Source: Amaranthus tricolor (lineage: Eukaryota > Streptophyta > Magnoliopsida > Caryophyllales > Amaranthaceae). Taken from it: DNA of 64,000 nucleotides. Shown here in pieces: positions 53,000 to 64,000 of this stretch. Numbering within the stretch: the stretch's first letter is position 1; each line of letters begins with the position of its first letter. The DNA lies in contig NC_080048.1 of NCBI RefSeq assembly GCF_026212465.1, positions 31,643,517 through 31,707,516 of the forward strand. The letters are read 5' to 3'. The position numbers and the translations under genes were made by a program. The notes under the pieces are model-generated. The model saw only the letters and a program-made list of their open reading frames with translations. It did not search any database and had not been told where the DNA came from.

Positions 53000-54637
53000 G
53001 GTAATGGGTAGTTTTTGAATTGGTAAATTGATGAGCACAATTGTAGATTCTAAATGTTATGATCAAAACTGTTGAAAAATATGAGCTTTAATGGACAATT
53101 ACAGGAAAGAATTGTGAGATTTTGGAATTTAGGTTTTCCGGTCGTATCAAGTATGCATATGAAGGAATCTGAGTGTTGTTGGATTTTGTTTGGTGTCAGT
53201 GTTTTCTGGTGCATTCAGTAATGGATTGGAGATACTGAATACTGAAGATAATAATCACACCTTTAAGCATTAATTCGAAGCACTTGATTATTATTGTTAT
53301 TATATTAGTCTAATACAAATACGAGAAACGAGAAACGAGAAACGAGGACTTTCTATTGTTGATTTTCATCGTTCTCTGTTCTGTTTCATATGTATACTGG
53401 TATATGTGTTGCACGAATATCTTAATTTATTAAGTTATATAAAAATATTTATTGAATATAATTATTTCTTTTTCAAAACTAATTATTATATTCATCATAA
53501 CTATATATTACTAACTAAAATGATTATAAGTAAAATAATTTTATTTCACTAATTAAATTAATATTTACTAATAAAAATAATTTTGACTAATGATAATTTT
53601 TCTTTCCTAAATAGATCAATTAATCTAAGTATATATTAAATTTAAGGTTTGCTAAACATAGGCTAAATTATTGTGCAAACATGATATCAAACTTCCTTTT
53701 ATGTAATGAATATACGGTATACTCGTACATAAACACTTTATTAATGGCATGCTCAAAATATATACTTTAATATAATTTTCTTTATCATGATTATCATTGT
53801 AAAATTATTCTAAATAAGATTTTAGTTATTATTTTGTAAATATGAAGTTATGAAGTTAGCTGAATAATTAAGTTGATAAATTTTTTGACGTTCCATAATT
53901 TAAGAGTTTTTAATTATAAGGTTATTTATAGTTAAAAACTATTCTATATTCTAATTATTTTTGTATCATAAATAAGGTATAATTAATAGTTTAGTCATTT
54001 AATTTACTAAAATCAAAGTTACCCAAAATATTTTTTTCTTAAAAAAGTGTATTTTAAAAATTAAAGGTTTTAAATTTGACTTTCTTCTTACTATTATTAT
54101 TCATTAAGAAATAAAGTTTAATTAAAACTCAAAGTTTCCATATTTAATTAATTAAAATTTAGGAGGAAAAACATGATGTATAAAAGTGACATGTGTCATA
54201 TTCTTTCATTGTTTTAGTAGAATGTATGATGATACGGAAGGTTATCTATTATTTTTACAAACTGGTCTAAAATTTCGGATCCATCAATTTTGAATCTATT
54301 AATTTTGCACCAATTCTTACTAAAGACCGTCTCTTATAGAGACATCCCATTTTGGCCCAGCCCATTTTTAAAATTTAAAAAAAAAATCAAATACAATTAA
54401 TTACTCTCTCTTTCTTCCATTTTTAAAACTTCTTTATCTCAATAACCAACTTCTATTCATGATTCTTTCCATTTCTCTCTCTTTTTTCCCTGACATTGAC
54501 TTTGTTTCTCTTACTCTTCAAATATATCATTCTAGGTTGATTTTCTTCCTCTTCATCTTCAAGTATAATTGATCATTGGTTCAACAATACATAAACTAAC
54601 TGATATGCTAATGAATAATATTATTTGTGGTCGATGC
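53000..54637. other. Promoter side of the WD40 gene and AT-rich intergenic DNA
   Basis: No further gene is supported. GAGAAAC occurs four times in tandem near 53320. The phrase 'gaccgtctcttatagagac' (54327) is repeat-like. Confidence 0.4.
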
Positions 54638-54645
54638 ATGCGTTG

Positions 54646-55349
54646 TAGGGATGGCAATTCAGTCCGAATCCGACCCTAGTCCGACTCGATCCGAGGAAAA
54701 TAATCCGATTCGAGTCCCGAGGAAAAGGTTATCTGACTCCAACTCCAACTCCGACTTTACAATCCGTATCCGAGTTGGAAACAGATCAGAGTTGGACCTT
54801 ATTAAAAATCCGACACTCCGACCCGACTCCGACCCTGAAGGAAATGCGACTTTGAATTTGACTTTTAACCCAATATTTTGTTTCCTTTAAAACTCTGGAC
54901 GTGACTAATTCAAGCTCTCTCTCATACTAATTGTAATTTTCGATTTTGAAAAACTACTTGGTATTTTATTTAGATCAATCAATCAAAATACGACAAATCA
55001 GATCAAGAGAAATAAAATACGCCAAATCAAAATGCGAGAAAATTTTTGTTAAATTGTATTTGAAAAATATATTTCTCATGTTAAACTTGAATTCAAAGTA
55101 CATATTGTTTTGTTAAATTGTATTTGAAAAATATATTTTGTTAACTTCTTATGCTTTAAATCATTAGTACAATATCACAACGATAAAGTTTGATAATAAT
55201 CCGACTCCGTTAGAGGTCCGAGAGTCCAAGTCGGGGCAATTTTGGAGTATGCATAATCTGACTCCGAGTGGAGGTGGACTGAAAAAAAAGTTCGACTAAA
55301 ATCCGGAGTATGTATAATCCGAGCCGAGTCCGACCCATTGCCATCCCTA
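54646..55349. mobile_element. Non-autonomous hAT element, 704 bp, TSD ATGCGTTG
   Basis: Perfect 13-bp inverted ends TAGGGATGGCAAT / ATTGCCATCCCTA are flanked by identical ATGCGTTG (54638-54645 and 55350-55357). TAGGGATG matches the Ac-like end consensus of hAT elements. Both subterminal regions contain many CCGA(A/C)TCCGA-type repeats. The open frame at 54627-54890 runs through the terminus and is spurious. Confidence 0.92.
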
Positions 55350-55739
55350 ATGCGTTGGTTGAGATATAGTTTCTAGGAAAGTCTTAGTGATTGAACTTGC
55401 TCCTCCAACTTGCTCGGGCAAGTGTAAGAACACAAAAGAAAGTGAACATAAAACATTAAACACAACCCTGTTTATTAAATGAAGACAATTAAGATAACTT
55501 ACATGAGTCCGAGTGAGCATTAATTTGTCTAGCACAATGTCTTCCAAACAGAAGCTCCGGTTGTTCACCCAAGAAAATTCTTCAAGAAATATGCATCAAA
55601 TGCAAATTACTTTTTTACATCCTTCGAACCATCCATTTTTCAGTCCCTCAAAACCCACATGCATATGGAAGACATTTAATTTAATGGAATCAGTGTCAAG
55701 TTCCACAAAACTGTTTTGATTTGTGTGTTTTAGAGCTTT

Positions 55740-57000
55740 AATTTAATTTTCTAGCTTGTTGTAGTGCTCTATCATACTACCATAAAGCATTTGATGTGCA
55801 TGGTACTTGAGTCTATAGACAAAATCTTTGTTAACTGTTACACCAAAGGCTTGCTTAATCATAGACATGATCTCTTTTGCAGGCTAGTGTGGTCTAACTT
55901 TAAATACCTCTAAAATTGCTCTGCCACCCATCTAGATTTCATCTATCTATTTTTTGTCATGTTTCGTAAGCAACTACGTTCAACTGATCTGACAACATAC
56001 ACACCTCTCCTTGAATCCCATCCACCATACAAGTAAAACTTACACCCAGAAACACAGTTCACAATTACTTTTTGGTTTCTTTTATTATTACCGGAAGTTA
56101 TTGACACATTCTTCCTTGTAATATCCTATACTTTGCAGCAACATTCTTGTAGCTATCCCTACAGGTGAAGCTTTGCCCAAGTCCCCGTTTGAAGCTCTTG
56201 AAGCCAATGTTATTACCTATCAAACGTCCCCTTCTCCTACTCGCATCAACTACAAACTCTTTATAACTGGATCCCTCAACATCTTCTGAACTGCCATCAA
56301 CAGATGTACTTTCCACTACAGATTTATCCACAACCTTAGAATGACTTTCAAGCTCAAATGAGCCTTTTGGGTTAATAGGCTGGTTATCAAGCAAAGTGTT
56401 TTTTTTTTTTGGGACTTATTTGGTGTTCAACAATGCTGTACAACCTGGAAGCAGTGGGTGGGGTTAATTTACTCTCAGGGCTTCTCCTTAATGGCATATT
56501 ACTACCCCCAACAGCAACATGTGGTCCCCTCCTTCTAGAGGTTAACTCTTTGGGCTGAACAGTTGGTTGCTTTATGTGCTGCTATTTTGGTGGGTTAATG
56601 TTTCACTTTCAGGAACAGGTTTAGTTGAATTTGGATATTTATGAAGCACATACACATTTCTAGCTCTATTTTAAATTGCTTGCAAATCGACAACATCAGT
56701 GTCCCCATCAATCTTCGTTAATCCTTCCTTCAAACTACAATATGAAAGTAGGAAATAAATACCATCTATCCCTCTATTCCCATTGCATTTAACAGCTAAG
56801 TTCATCAAGTATTTCATGGACAAACAATTAAGATCTATAAGAAATATTGTATCAAAACCTCCAACATACATAATACTACCTTTGAATTCCTAGAATTTAC
56901 CCCCATACCAAATTCTAATTAACACATTATGCTCCACTGTGTTCAAAGTTTGAGATAAAACCCTAAAAATTCAAAATTGTATATTTATAAAATCAACAAT
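55740..57000 (-). pseudogene. MULE transposase relic (N-terminal part)
   Basis: From right to left, FLIDLNCLSMKYLMNLAVKC and YFLLSYCSLKEGLTKI (56871-56680) match the PB1-like N-terminal domain of plant MULE transposases. A basic stretch, SRRRGRLIGNNIGFKSF, precedes YKNVAAKYRILQGR (about 56160-56100), which fits the Mutator DNA-binding domain. The last recognisable block, AKEIMSMIKQAFGVTVNKDF ... QMLYGSMIEHYNKLEN (55882-55746), comes just before where the catalytic core should begin. Frameshifts and stops lie between the blocks and the DDE core is absent. It is a different, older family member than the MULE at 16-21 kb. Confidence 0.7.
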
Positions 57001-57480
57001 CCACTATAAATTGAGGAAAACCTAATTTTAAGCAAAATTCAAACCATTTAAACAGTTTTAATTGAGCAAAAAAAGAAATACTTACTTGTAACTGTAGTGA
57101 AGATGTCCTCCAAAATTATAGTGCAAAACCACGAAATTGCCTATGTCAATTGAACCTCAAACTCATAAATGATGATCCGCCATTGAAGAAGGTTAAAGAA
57201 GTTAATTGTAGAATTTTTTGGTTAAAGAAGGTAATTTGCATATGAAAGAATGAAATTATAAATTTCGAATTTACTTTTACAGTAATGATTAATGTACTGG
57301 GTAGGAGCTTTCATTAAAGAGTTTCCAAGTTATCAGTAAAATAGCCCGTTATTTGCAAATAGGAGGTAAATGTCAGCTCTTTGTAAATAAACTAAAAATT
57401 AGCCCTTTATTTACAAACAAACTAAAAGTTAGCCTTATAAAATCAATTTTTTCTAATATAAACCCAAAAAGTACTATTAG

Positions 57481-57868
57481 GGGGTGTTTGTCTGTTTGGC
57501 ATGTGAGAATGAGAATTAATTGAGACTTGAATTGAGACTTTAAAAATAAATGTCTCATGTTTGGCAAATGATAAAAATAGATAGTGAATTGGACAAAAAT
57601 AGTTATTTTTACAAAATTGTCCTTATAACTCTTTTCTCTCTACTTTCATTAATGACAAAAATGACATTTTATATCTTACCCAAGTCTCAACCCAAAATAT
57701 CACTCTCCTTAAAGAATTTTTTATGAAATTTTTCTCTTCTCAAGTCTCAATATTCAACCTTTATCAATTCTCATTCCGCTCAATAAACAAGATACTTTTT
57801 ATAATCTTACCCCGAATTGCCAATTCCTAACCTCAATTCCTCTTGCCATACACACCTCTATTGCATTT
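57481..57868. mobile_element. Probable MITE upstream of CCT6
   Basis: The left end GGGTGTTTGTCTGTTTGGCA and right end (reverse complement GAGGTGTGTATGGCAAGAGG) are imperfect inverted repeats. The inside has inverted 'gagaatgagaatt' / 'aattctcattc' and 'gagacttgaattgagac' / 'caagtctcaa' motifs. Candidate flanks CTATTAGG and CTATTGCA agree only partly, so the class and exact borders are uncertain. Confidence 0.45.
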
Positions 57869-58068
57869 AACTTGATTAGTAACCGCTCAAAAGAGAAATA
57901 CGTAAACCTGAAAAATAACCCTAGACTGGTATTCAAAAAGCCCTAAAGAATTTCCCTGCTTAAGGCACTTGCGTTCTGCTACCAGAGTGTTCTACACAAA
58001 AATCAAATTCCCAATTCTTATTCTCTCTCATAATCAATTGATTACTTACATACAAGCACAAATCGAAA

Positions 58069-61000
58069 ATGTCTCTTAGAGTGTTGAACCCTAATGCAGA
58101 AGTTCTTAACAAATCTGAAGCGCTTCGTATGAATGTTAATGCTGCCAAGGGTTTGCAAGATGTTCTCAAAACCAATCTTGGCCCTAAAGGCACTATCAAA
58201 ATGTAATCTTTTGTTCCTCTTTTCTTTGTCATGATATATTTGTTTATTAAAAATGCTAGATTTTTCTGGTGATATTAATGGTTTTGTTGATTTCAGGCTT
58301 GTTGGAGGTGCTGGTGATATCAAGCTCACGAAAGATGGAAACACTCTTTTGAGAGAAATGGTGAGTATTGTAGATCAATTTGATTGAGAAATTCGGGTTT
58401 ATGATTTATGTAGTTTTTCAGGTTTTATGAAAAAGAATGAATGTTTTTGGGATTTGAGTGGTGTATCTTTTGGTAATGGAATGAGTTTACAATTGATTGT
58501 ATAAAAGTTTTTCAAGATAAATGGGAGATGCCCTTATAAATTAATGGTGAGTTTCTGGTTCAATTTGATCGAGAATTTGTGTATTATGATCTATGTGGTT
58601 ATCTGGGTTTAATAAAAAGAAAGCACGAGATGTTAGTGGTGTAATTGTTGGTTAAGGGATGAGTGTATAATTGACTGTAAAAAAGTTTCTGGTTCAATTT
58701 GATCGAGAATTTGTGTATTATGATCTATGTGGTTATCTGGGTTTAATAAAAGAAAGCACGAGATGTTAGTGGTGTAATTGTTGGTTAAGGGATGAGTGTA
58801 TAATTGACTGTAAAAAAAGTTTACAATACCTTTTTGGGTGAATGGTAAGCATTCGAATCGATGATAAACTTTTTTGTTTGTTTGTTTGTTTCTGAGTAAA
58901 CTCAAGATAACCTAGACGGAAGGAGTAGGGATGAGATGGCACAGAGTCATGATGAATGCTAAAATAGAATTTTTGTGGATTTTTTGGTTCATGTAGCTAT
59001 CCAAATTTTTGAGATTAAGACTTTGACTTTGTTGTTGTTGTTGTTGTGAGTAGGAGTAACACAATAGATTTGTGTAAGTTTACACCTCTAATGCTAATTT
59101 TGATAGTTAATGTATTGGGATCAAGGGTGTTGATCGTTGTTGTTCAATAGCTATAATAGAAATGCAACTTTGTGAAAATTTTTTCGTCGAGAATTGAGAT
59201 ATTTTTGATTCGTTTTGTTTCTTATTTAACGTTGTAATATGTTTTGTATTTTCAAGTACCTTCACTTGAATATTGTTACACATACATTTTGTATTTGGTT
59301 TGAGCGCAACTACTCAAATCTTGTTTCAACTTTTGGTTACTACACTTTTTAGTTTTTCCTGTAGTTAGTTTCTTTAGCTTTTCAAGTCTCCCTGATTATG
59401 ATTATGCCACTGAACTCCTTAAGAGCCTATATGAGTTAAAGCTTGTGGCTTTTTCCCTTCTCTTTCATGAATTCTTATTTTTGTTTAGTTTTTCACTGGC
59501 ATCCTTTTTTGACTGTTCTTGTCTGAGATTTTAATATTGCTGGATTATGGATGTTTTTTGATCTGCTATTGGATGAATATGTAATGTTTCTTGGTCGCAC
59601 TCATACCTGGCCTACTTTTTAATTTTGAGGTTCAAGTGTCATCTTTGTTTTAAGTTTTAACCTTTATAAGGTTTAGGTGATTGTCATCTTGTGGAATACG
59701 GTTCCAGCCTCCAAATGTTTTATTTTGAAACTTAAATGATCCCAGATCAGTGTAAGCTGTTGTCTCTAATATTTGAGTCACATAAGTGCATTTGATTTTG
59801 CTACCCTATTAGAGACGTGAAGTTTTTCTAACTTGAACTCTTACTAATGCAGCAAATCCAAAATCCAACCGCGATAATGATAGCAAGGACAGCTGTTGCT
59901 CAGGATGATATTAGTGGGGATGGGACAACTTCAACAGTGATCTTCATTGGGGAGCTCATGAAGCAATCAGACCGTTACATCGATGAAGGTATATGATGCT
60001 TTGAATAAAGCTTTGTGCTTGACATATATGATTCTTGAACCGTGTATACAACTACGTCAATGCCTAAGCCTTAATCTCAAAATAAATGGATTTTGTTTGA
60101 AGGTCTATGCCATTTGGAGGACCACTCTTGGCTCTACTATCAACAATACCATAGAGTGGTTTTCCATTACAGTTTTAATGAACTAAAGATCATGCATTGC
60201 ATAAACTTTATCTTGATGTAGACTTCGGGAAGTAGATCTACCCTTCATTATTTCTGACTAATTCTCCTGTATCTACACTACATCAACTCTATGTTCTTGA
60301 TAATATTTCGCGATGCTAGTTGCTGGCGTCATGTCTGTGATAGTCATAGGTATTTGGGAATAGGGGAATATTGGTGTACTCCTTTAAACATACTAGTATG
60401 CTATTTACTGGCGACATTGTTTTGGTTTGTAATATGACTGTTTTCCTCTACTAGAATTTGATCCACATTGGGTATTATTGGTGATATAATTTTGTCTGAC
60501 AATACACATGTACTAAAGGGGTCTTTTATATTTTTTTCAGGGATGCATCCACGTGTTTTGGTTGATGGCTTTGAGATTGCAAAAAGAGCTACTCTTCAAT
60601 TTTTGGAGAAGTTCAAAACTCCTGTTGTAATGGGTGATGAACCTGACAAAGAAATTCTAAAAATGGTTGCAAGAACGACTCTAAGAACCAAGGTGCTCTT
60701 TGTGAATCGTACTCTAATGAACATGATTGTATTTGTTCAAATATGTTGATTTTTTGAGTTGTCTGTGAACAGCTGTATGAGTCTTTAGCAGATCAATTGA
60801 CAGAGATAGTCGTAAATGGGGTTAGTTCTTTCCTTATACATGCTCTAAATAGATAATATTTTTGGTCAAGTATAGTGACAAACTTATATTTTGATTTTTA
60901 AACGTATGGGATCTTTCAGGTGCTTTGCATTCGCAAGCCAGAAGAACCGATCGATCTCTTTATGGTTGAGATTATGCACATGCGCCATAAATTTGATGTT

Positions 61001-61452
61001 GACACAAGATTGGTATGCATTTAGTATTTTCCTTTTATGTTATGTATTGTGGCTCAATGTGAAACTATATTTGTAATGCATATAGCTGATAAAAATGAGC
61101 TTTTGGTGCTGTAAATACTTTGATGATAAGCATCAGCTGTAGGTTTGGAGAATGGCTGGGATTTTTAGCTGGTCGTAAATTTCTGTTTTTTTTATTAAAT
61201 GGAAGTATTAGAATATGTGTGGTGCCACAGACACTGTTCATGGTCTACTAGATTTTCATGTAGCTTTGTGTTAATTTTTTTAGGTTGAGGGTCTTGTCCT
61301 TGATCATGGCTCAAGGCATCCTGATATGAAGCGAAGAGCAGAGAATTGTTACATTTTGACTTGTAACGTGTCACTGGAATATGAGAAGAGGTATGTGATG
61401 GAGGATAATAACTGTTTTTTCTATATTTTGTGGCGTCATACATTAATCTAAG

Positions 61453-61534
<82 letters not shown>

Positions 61535-63989
61535 CGTTTTCACATTTGAATTATGTTCTGTTTTGTAACATTTGTTTCATACTGTAAAACAGTTCTCGTT
61601 TTGGTGAGTTATAGTTTGATGAATTTTTTAGCCTATGGCTATTTGTTTAAAGTACTTTTAAATCTTTAGCTTTGCTATTATTTGAACTAATTTTCTTAAT
61701 ATTTCTTGTCTTTTTCTGCTTGTTTTCTTCACTGGTCAGGGATGCAAGGGCATGATTAAAACAAATTTAACACGCTAACTATATTTTCTTAGCTAACGTT
61801 GGCAAAACCTTTTATAAGTGTTGAAAGCATTTTTTTAATTGTCATTTTCCAGCACTTCTCTTTCATTGTTGCTCCTTTCACGAATCTTAAAGCAATTTTC
61901 TGTGTACAGTGAAATAAATGCAGGCTTCTTCTACTCCAACGCAGAGCAGAGAGAGGCTATGGTAGCTGCTGAGAGGCGTTCCGTTGATGAGAGAGTGAAA
62001 AAAATTATTGAATTGAAGAATAAGGTAAAATTGAATGTTTATTTAGTTTTGTACTTGCCATTTGTTAAGCCAAAGTGGCATTTGCGCACACTATCATTTG
62101 ATTCTTCCTAGTAGGAGAGAACTACTTCATTTGCATATTATTCTTTGGCTATCATTTTTTAAGGGTATGTTACTCATTTTACATTTCAATTCTGCTTTTA
62201 GGTTTGTGCTGGTACTGACAACAACTTTGTGGTCATTAACCAAAAAGGAATTGATCCTCCTTCACTGGATCTACTTGCGAGGGAAGGAGTGAGTATTCTT
62301 ACCCTATCTAGTGTTTGTGTTTTTCTTCTTGGCAATTGAAGCTCTCATGGTTGTGATCCTTGCTAGTAAAATGAGGAGACTGGTCATTCTTGATTATTTG
62401 TTGCTGATAATCTTGTTACAAAATAATGCAAAGATTTTGGTTATGAATGCTGGTCTGTTTCATAGTTCAAAAGTTCTCCAAGGACTTAAGCTGCATATAA
62501 AAGACCCTTTTAAAAAGTAGTTTATTAATTAGAAACTTCCATCAAATTTACGTGCAAAAGTATTGATTGGTCGACAAATTTGTTGCTTTAGTTGTGTAAT
62601 ATGAATGTTTCCTTCTTGGTGTCTTCGCATTGCTTTCAGCTCATTTCCTTCATATTGGTTCTCAGTTCTCACGTAATATTTCTTTTGGTAGATAATTGCC
62701 CTTCGCAGAGCAAAGAGAAGAAACATGGAAAGGTTGGTCTTGGCTTGTGGAGGCGAGGCTGTCAATTCAGTTGATGATTTGACACCTGATGTGCTTGGCT
62801 GGGCTGGATTGGTATATGAGCATGTCCTTGGAGAAGAGAAGTACACATTTGTGGAAAATGTCAGGAACCCTCATTCCTGTACAATTCTTATTAAAGGTTT
62901 GTCAATCCCCAAATTTATTCGATCTTATTGTTTTTATTTTTGTAATGGCACAATACTTCTTTGAGCTGTTGATTTTTAAGCATTTGTTTCACTATTATGT
63001 TGGCAGATTTTGTGTATAACTTCTTACTCTTGTTTTACACCAATAGGTCCCAATGATCATACTATTGCTCAGATAAAGGATGCTGTCCGTGATGGCCTCA
63101 GAGCCGTAAAAAACACTATTGAAGATGAAGCAGTCATTTTGGTATGTTGTAATTTACATGCCATTTTCCCTTGAAAATTATGATGAAGCCGTCTTCTCCC
63201 CTCCCCTACAGTGGCTCGTTGACCTTACTAATGTACGCTTACTCGGGAAAATGTCGTTTGTCTTCCAGGGAGCTGGAGCTTTTGAGGTTGCAGCAAGGCA
63301 ACACCTAGTTAATGAAGTAATGAAGACTGTACAAGGGGTAAATTAGTTGGTTGCCAAAGTATGTATTGAATGATGGTTTAGAGTCCTCCAAATTTGTTGT
63401 CATTTTTGAAATCTTTTTGTACAGCGTGCCCAACTTGGTGTGGAAGCATTTGCTGATGCTCTTCTGGTGATCCCCAAGACCCTTGCGGAAAACGCTGGCC
63501 TCGACACCCAAGATGTGATCATTTCTCTCAAGGTATTTATCTTAGCTAGAGGCGTTCATTCGGGTCATCGGGTTGATTTCGGGTCGGTTTGAAATCGGGT
63601 TTTTTTCATATTGTTTTTTGTTTCCATATTTGTTGTTTTGCAACTATTTTGGTTAATCTTTGAAATGATAACATAGAGCAACTAAATAATGCTATACCTC
63701 ATTTATTTTCAGGGTGAGCATGATCGAGGAAACATTGTGGGATTAAATCAGCACACTGGAGAACCCATTGATCCTCAAATGGAGGGTATTTTCGATAACT
63801 ACTCTGTAAAGAGGCAAATTATAAACTCAGGGTAAGTTCAACTCTCTTTGCTTGATCAGGACATCCAATTCTGCCTCCTCTTTGTCAAATAATAGCTTAT
63901 TTGATTCTTGCAGGCCTGTTATCGCATCGCAATTGTTGCTCGTTGATGAAGTAATTCGTGCAGGGCGTAACATGAGGAAACCCAATTAG
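58069..63989 (+). CDS. CCT6: T-complex protein 1 subunit zeta (CCT6), 535 aa, 15 exons
   Basis: Exons are 58069-58202, 58297-58360, 59853-59988, 60541-60692, 60773-60820, 60920-61012, 61284-61390, 61910-62024, 62202-62288, 62692-62896, 63047-63141, 63269-63337, 63425-63532, 63713-63831 and 63914-63989. All introns are GT-AG, every phase fits, and the coding total of 1608 bp gives 535 aa, the usual CCT6 length. The protein begins [20 protein letters not shown]. The ATP-binding signature is intact ([25 protein letters not shown] at residues 84-93), as are [58 protein letters not shown] and [11 protein letters not shown]. The subunit is one of eight in the cytosolic TRiC/CCT double ring that folds actin, tubulin and WD40 proteins. 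It ends RNMRKPN 11 bp before the window edge. I see no sign of decay. Confidence 0.98.
58551..58818. repeat. 134-bp tandem duplication in CCT6 intron 2
   Basis: Units 58551-58684 and 58685-58818 differ essentially only in A-run length. A third, clearly older copy (about 58380-58512) lies just before, with the same order of blocks (tttgattgagaa, gatttatgtag, gagtggtgtatc, gagtttacaattgattgta). Confidence 0.9.
61456..61527. repeat. (TA)n microsatellite in CCT6 intron 7
   Basis: About 72 bp of TA dinucleotides. Confidence 0.97.
63547..63605. mobile_element. Possible hAT end fragment in CCT6 intron 13
   Basis: TAGAGGCGTTCATTCGGGT followed by repeated CGGGT motifs resembles the terminal plus subterminal pattern of the two complete hAT elements in this window. 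No opposite end or target duplication was found. Confidence 0.3.
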
Positions 63990-64000
63990 TTTTGCTTCAA

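Overview
The window is nuclear DNA of a flowering plant, most likely a eudicot. It is AT-rich, has spliced genes with GT-AG introns and TATA-type promoters, and carries plant-specific transposon families: Tat-lineage Ty3/gypsy with a second RNase H, SIRE-like Ty1/copia with an extra 3' ORF, MULEs with SWIM and PB1-like domains, and hAT and Tourist-like elements. I cannot name the species.

Host genes. Only three are supported. (1) A small intronless-looking gene for a 117-aa plant-specific protein, minus strand, 23.3-23.65 kb. (2) A five-exon WD40 gene of the DCAF8 type, minus strand, 52.98 to 35.70 kb, giving a 489-aa protein; its third intron is 13.3 kb long and hosts a Ty3/gypsy element. 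(3) A complete 15-exon gene for the CCT zeta chaperonin subunit (CCT6), plus strand, 58.07-63.99 kb, 535 aa; all exon phases agree.

Left 15 kb. The region is transposon debris. It holds a mariner transposase fragment at the window edge, a large gypsy-type LTR fragment joined to a broken copia pol with an in-frame triplication of the reverse transcriptase core, a hAT transposase relic, a 224-bp hAT MITE with an 8-bp target duplication, a ~200-bp tandem repeat and a 970-bp non-autonomous hAT element with an 8-bp target duplication.

15-21 kb. A young, apparently intact Mutator-like element (16258-20988) sits in AAT microsatellite DNA. Its 155-bp terminal inverted repeats differ by one substitution and one indel. 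It encodes a 968-aa transposase and, convergently from the other end, a 138-aa GRF zinc-finger protein in the position occupied by mudrB in maize MuDR. This is the most interesting system in the window.

21-35 kb. There is an inverted repeat, a SIRE-like copia element with TSD CATAT that has lost gag through RT but keeps RNase H and the extra ORF, and a 3396-bp solo LTR with TSD GTGGG that contains ten copies of a 57-bp repeat.

38-50 kb, inside the WD40 gene. A decayed Tat-lineage element carries gag, protease, RT, RNase H, archaeal-type RNase H and integrase on the plus strand. On the minus strand it carries a spliced extra gene with its own TATA box. One intron of that antisense gene has expanded into about 305 uninterrupted AAT units.

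53-58 kb. A 704-bp hAT element (TSD ATGCGTTG), a MULE transposase relic and a probable MITE lie between the divergent WD40 and CCT6 genes.
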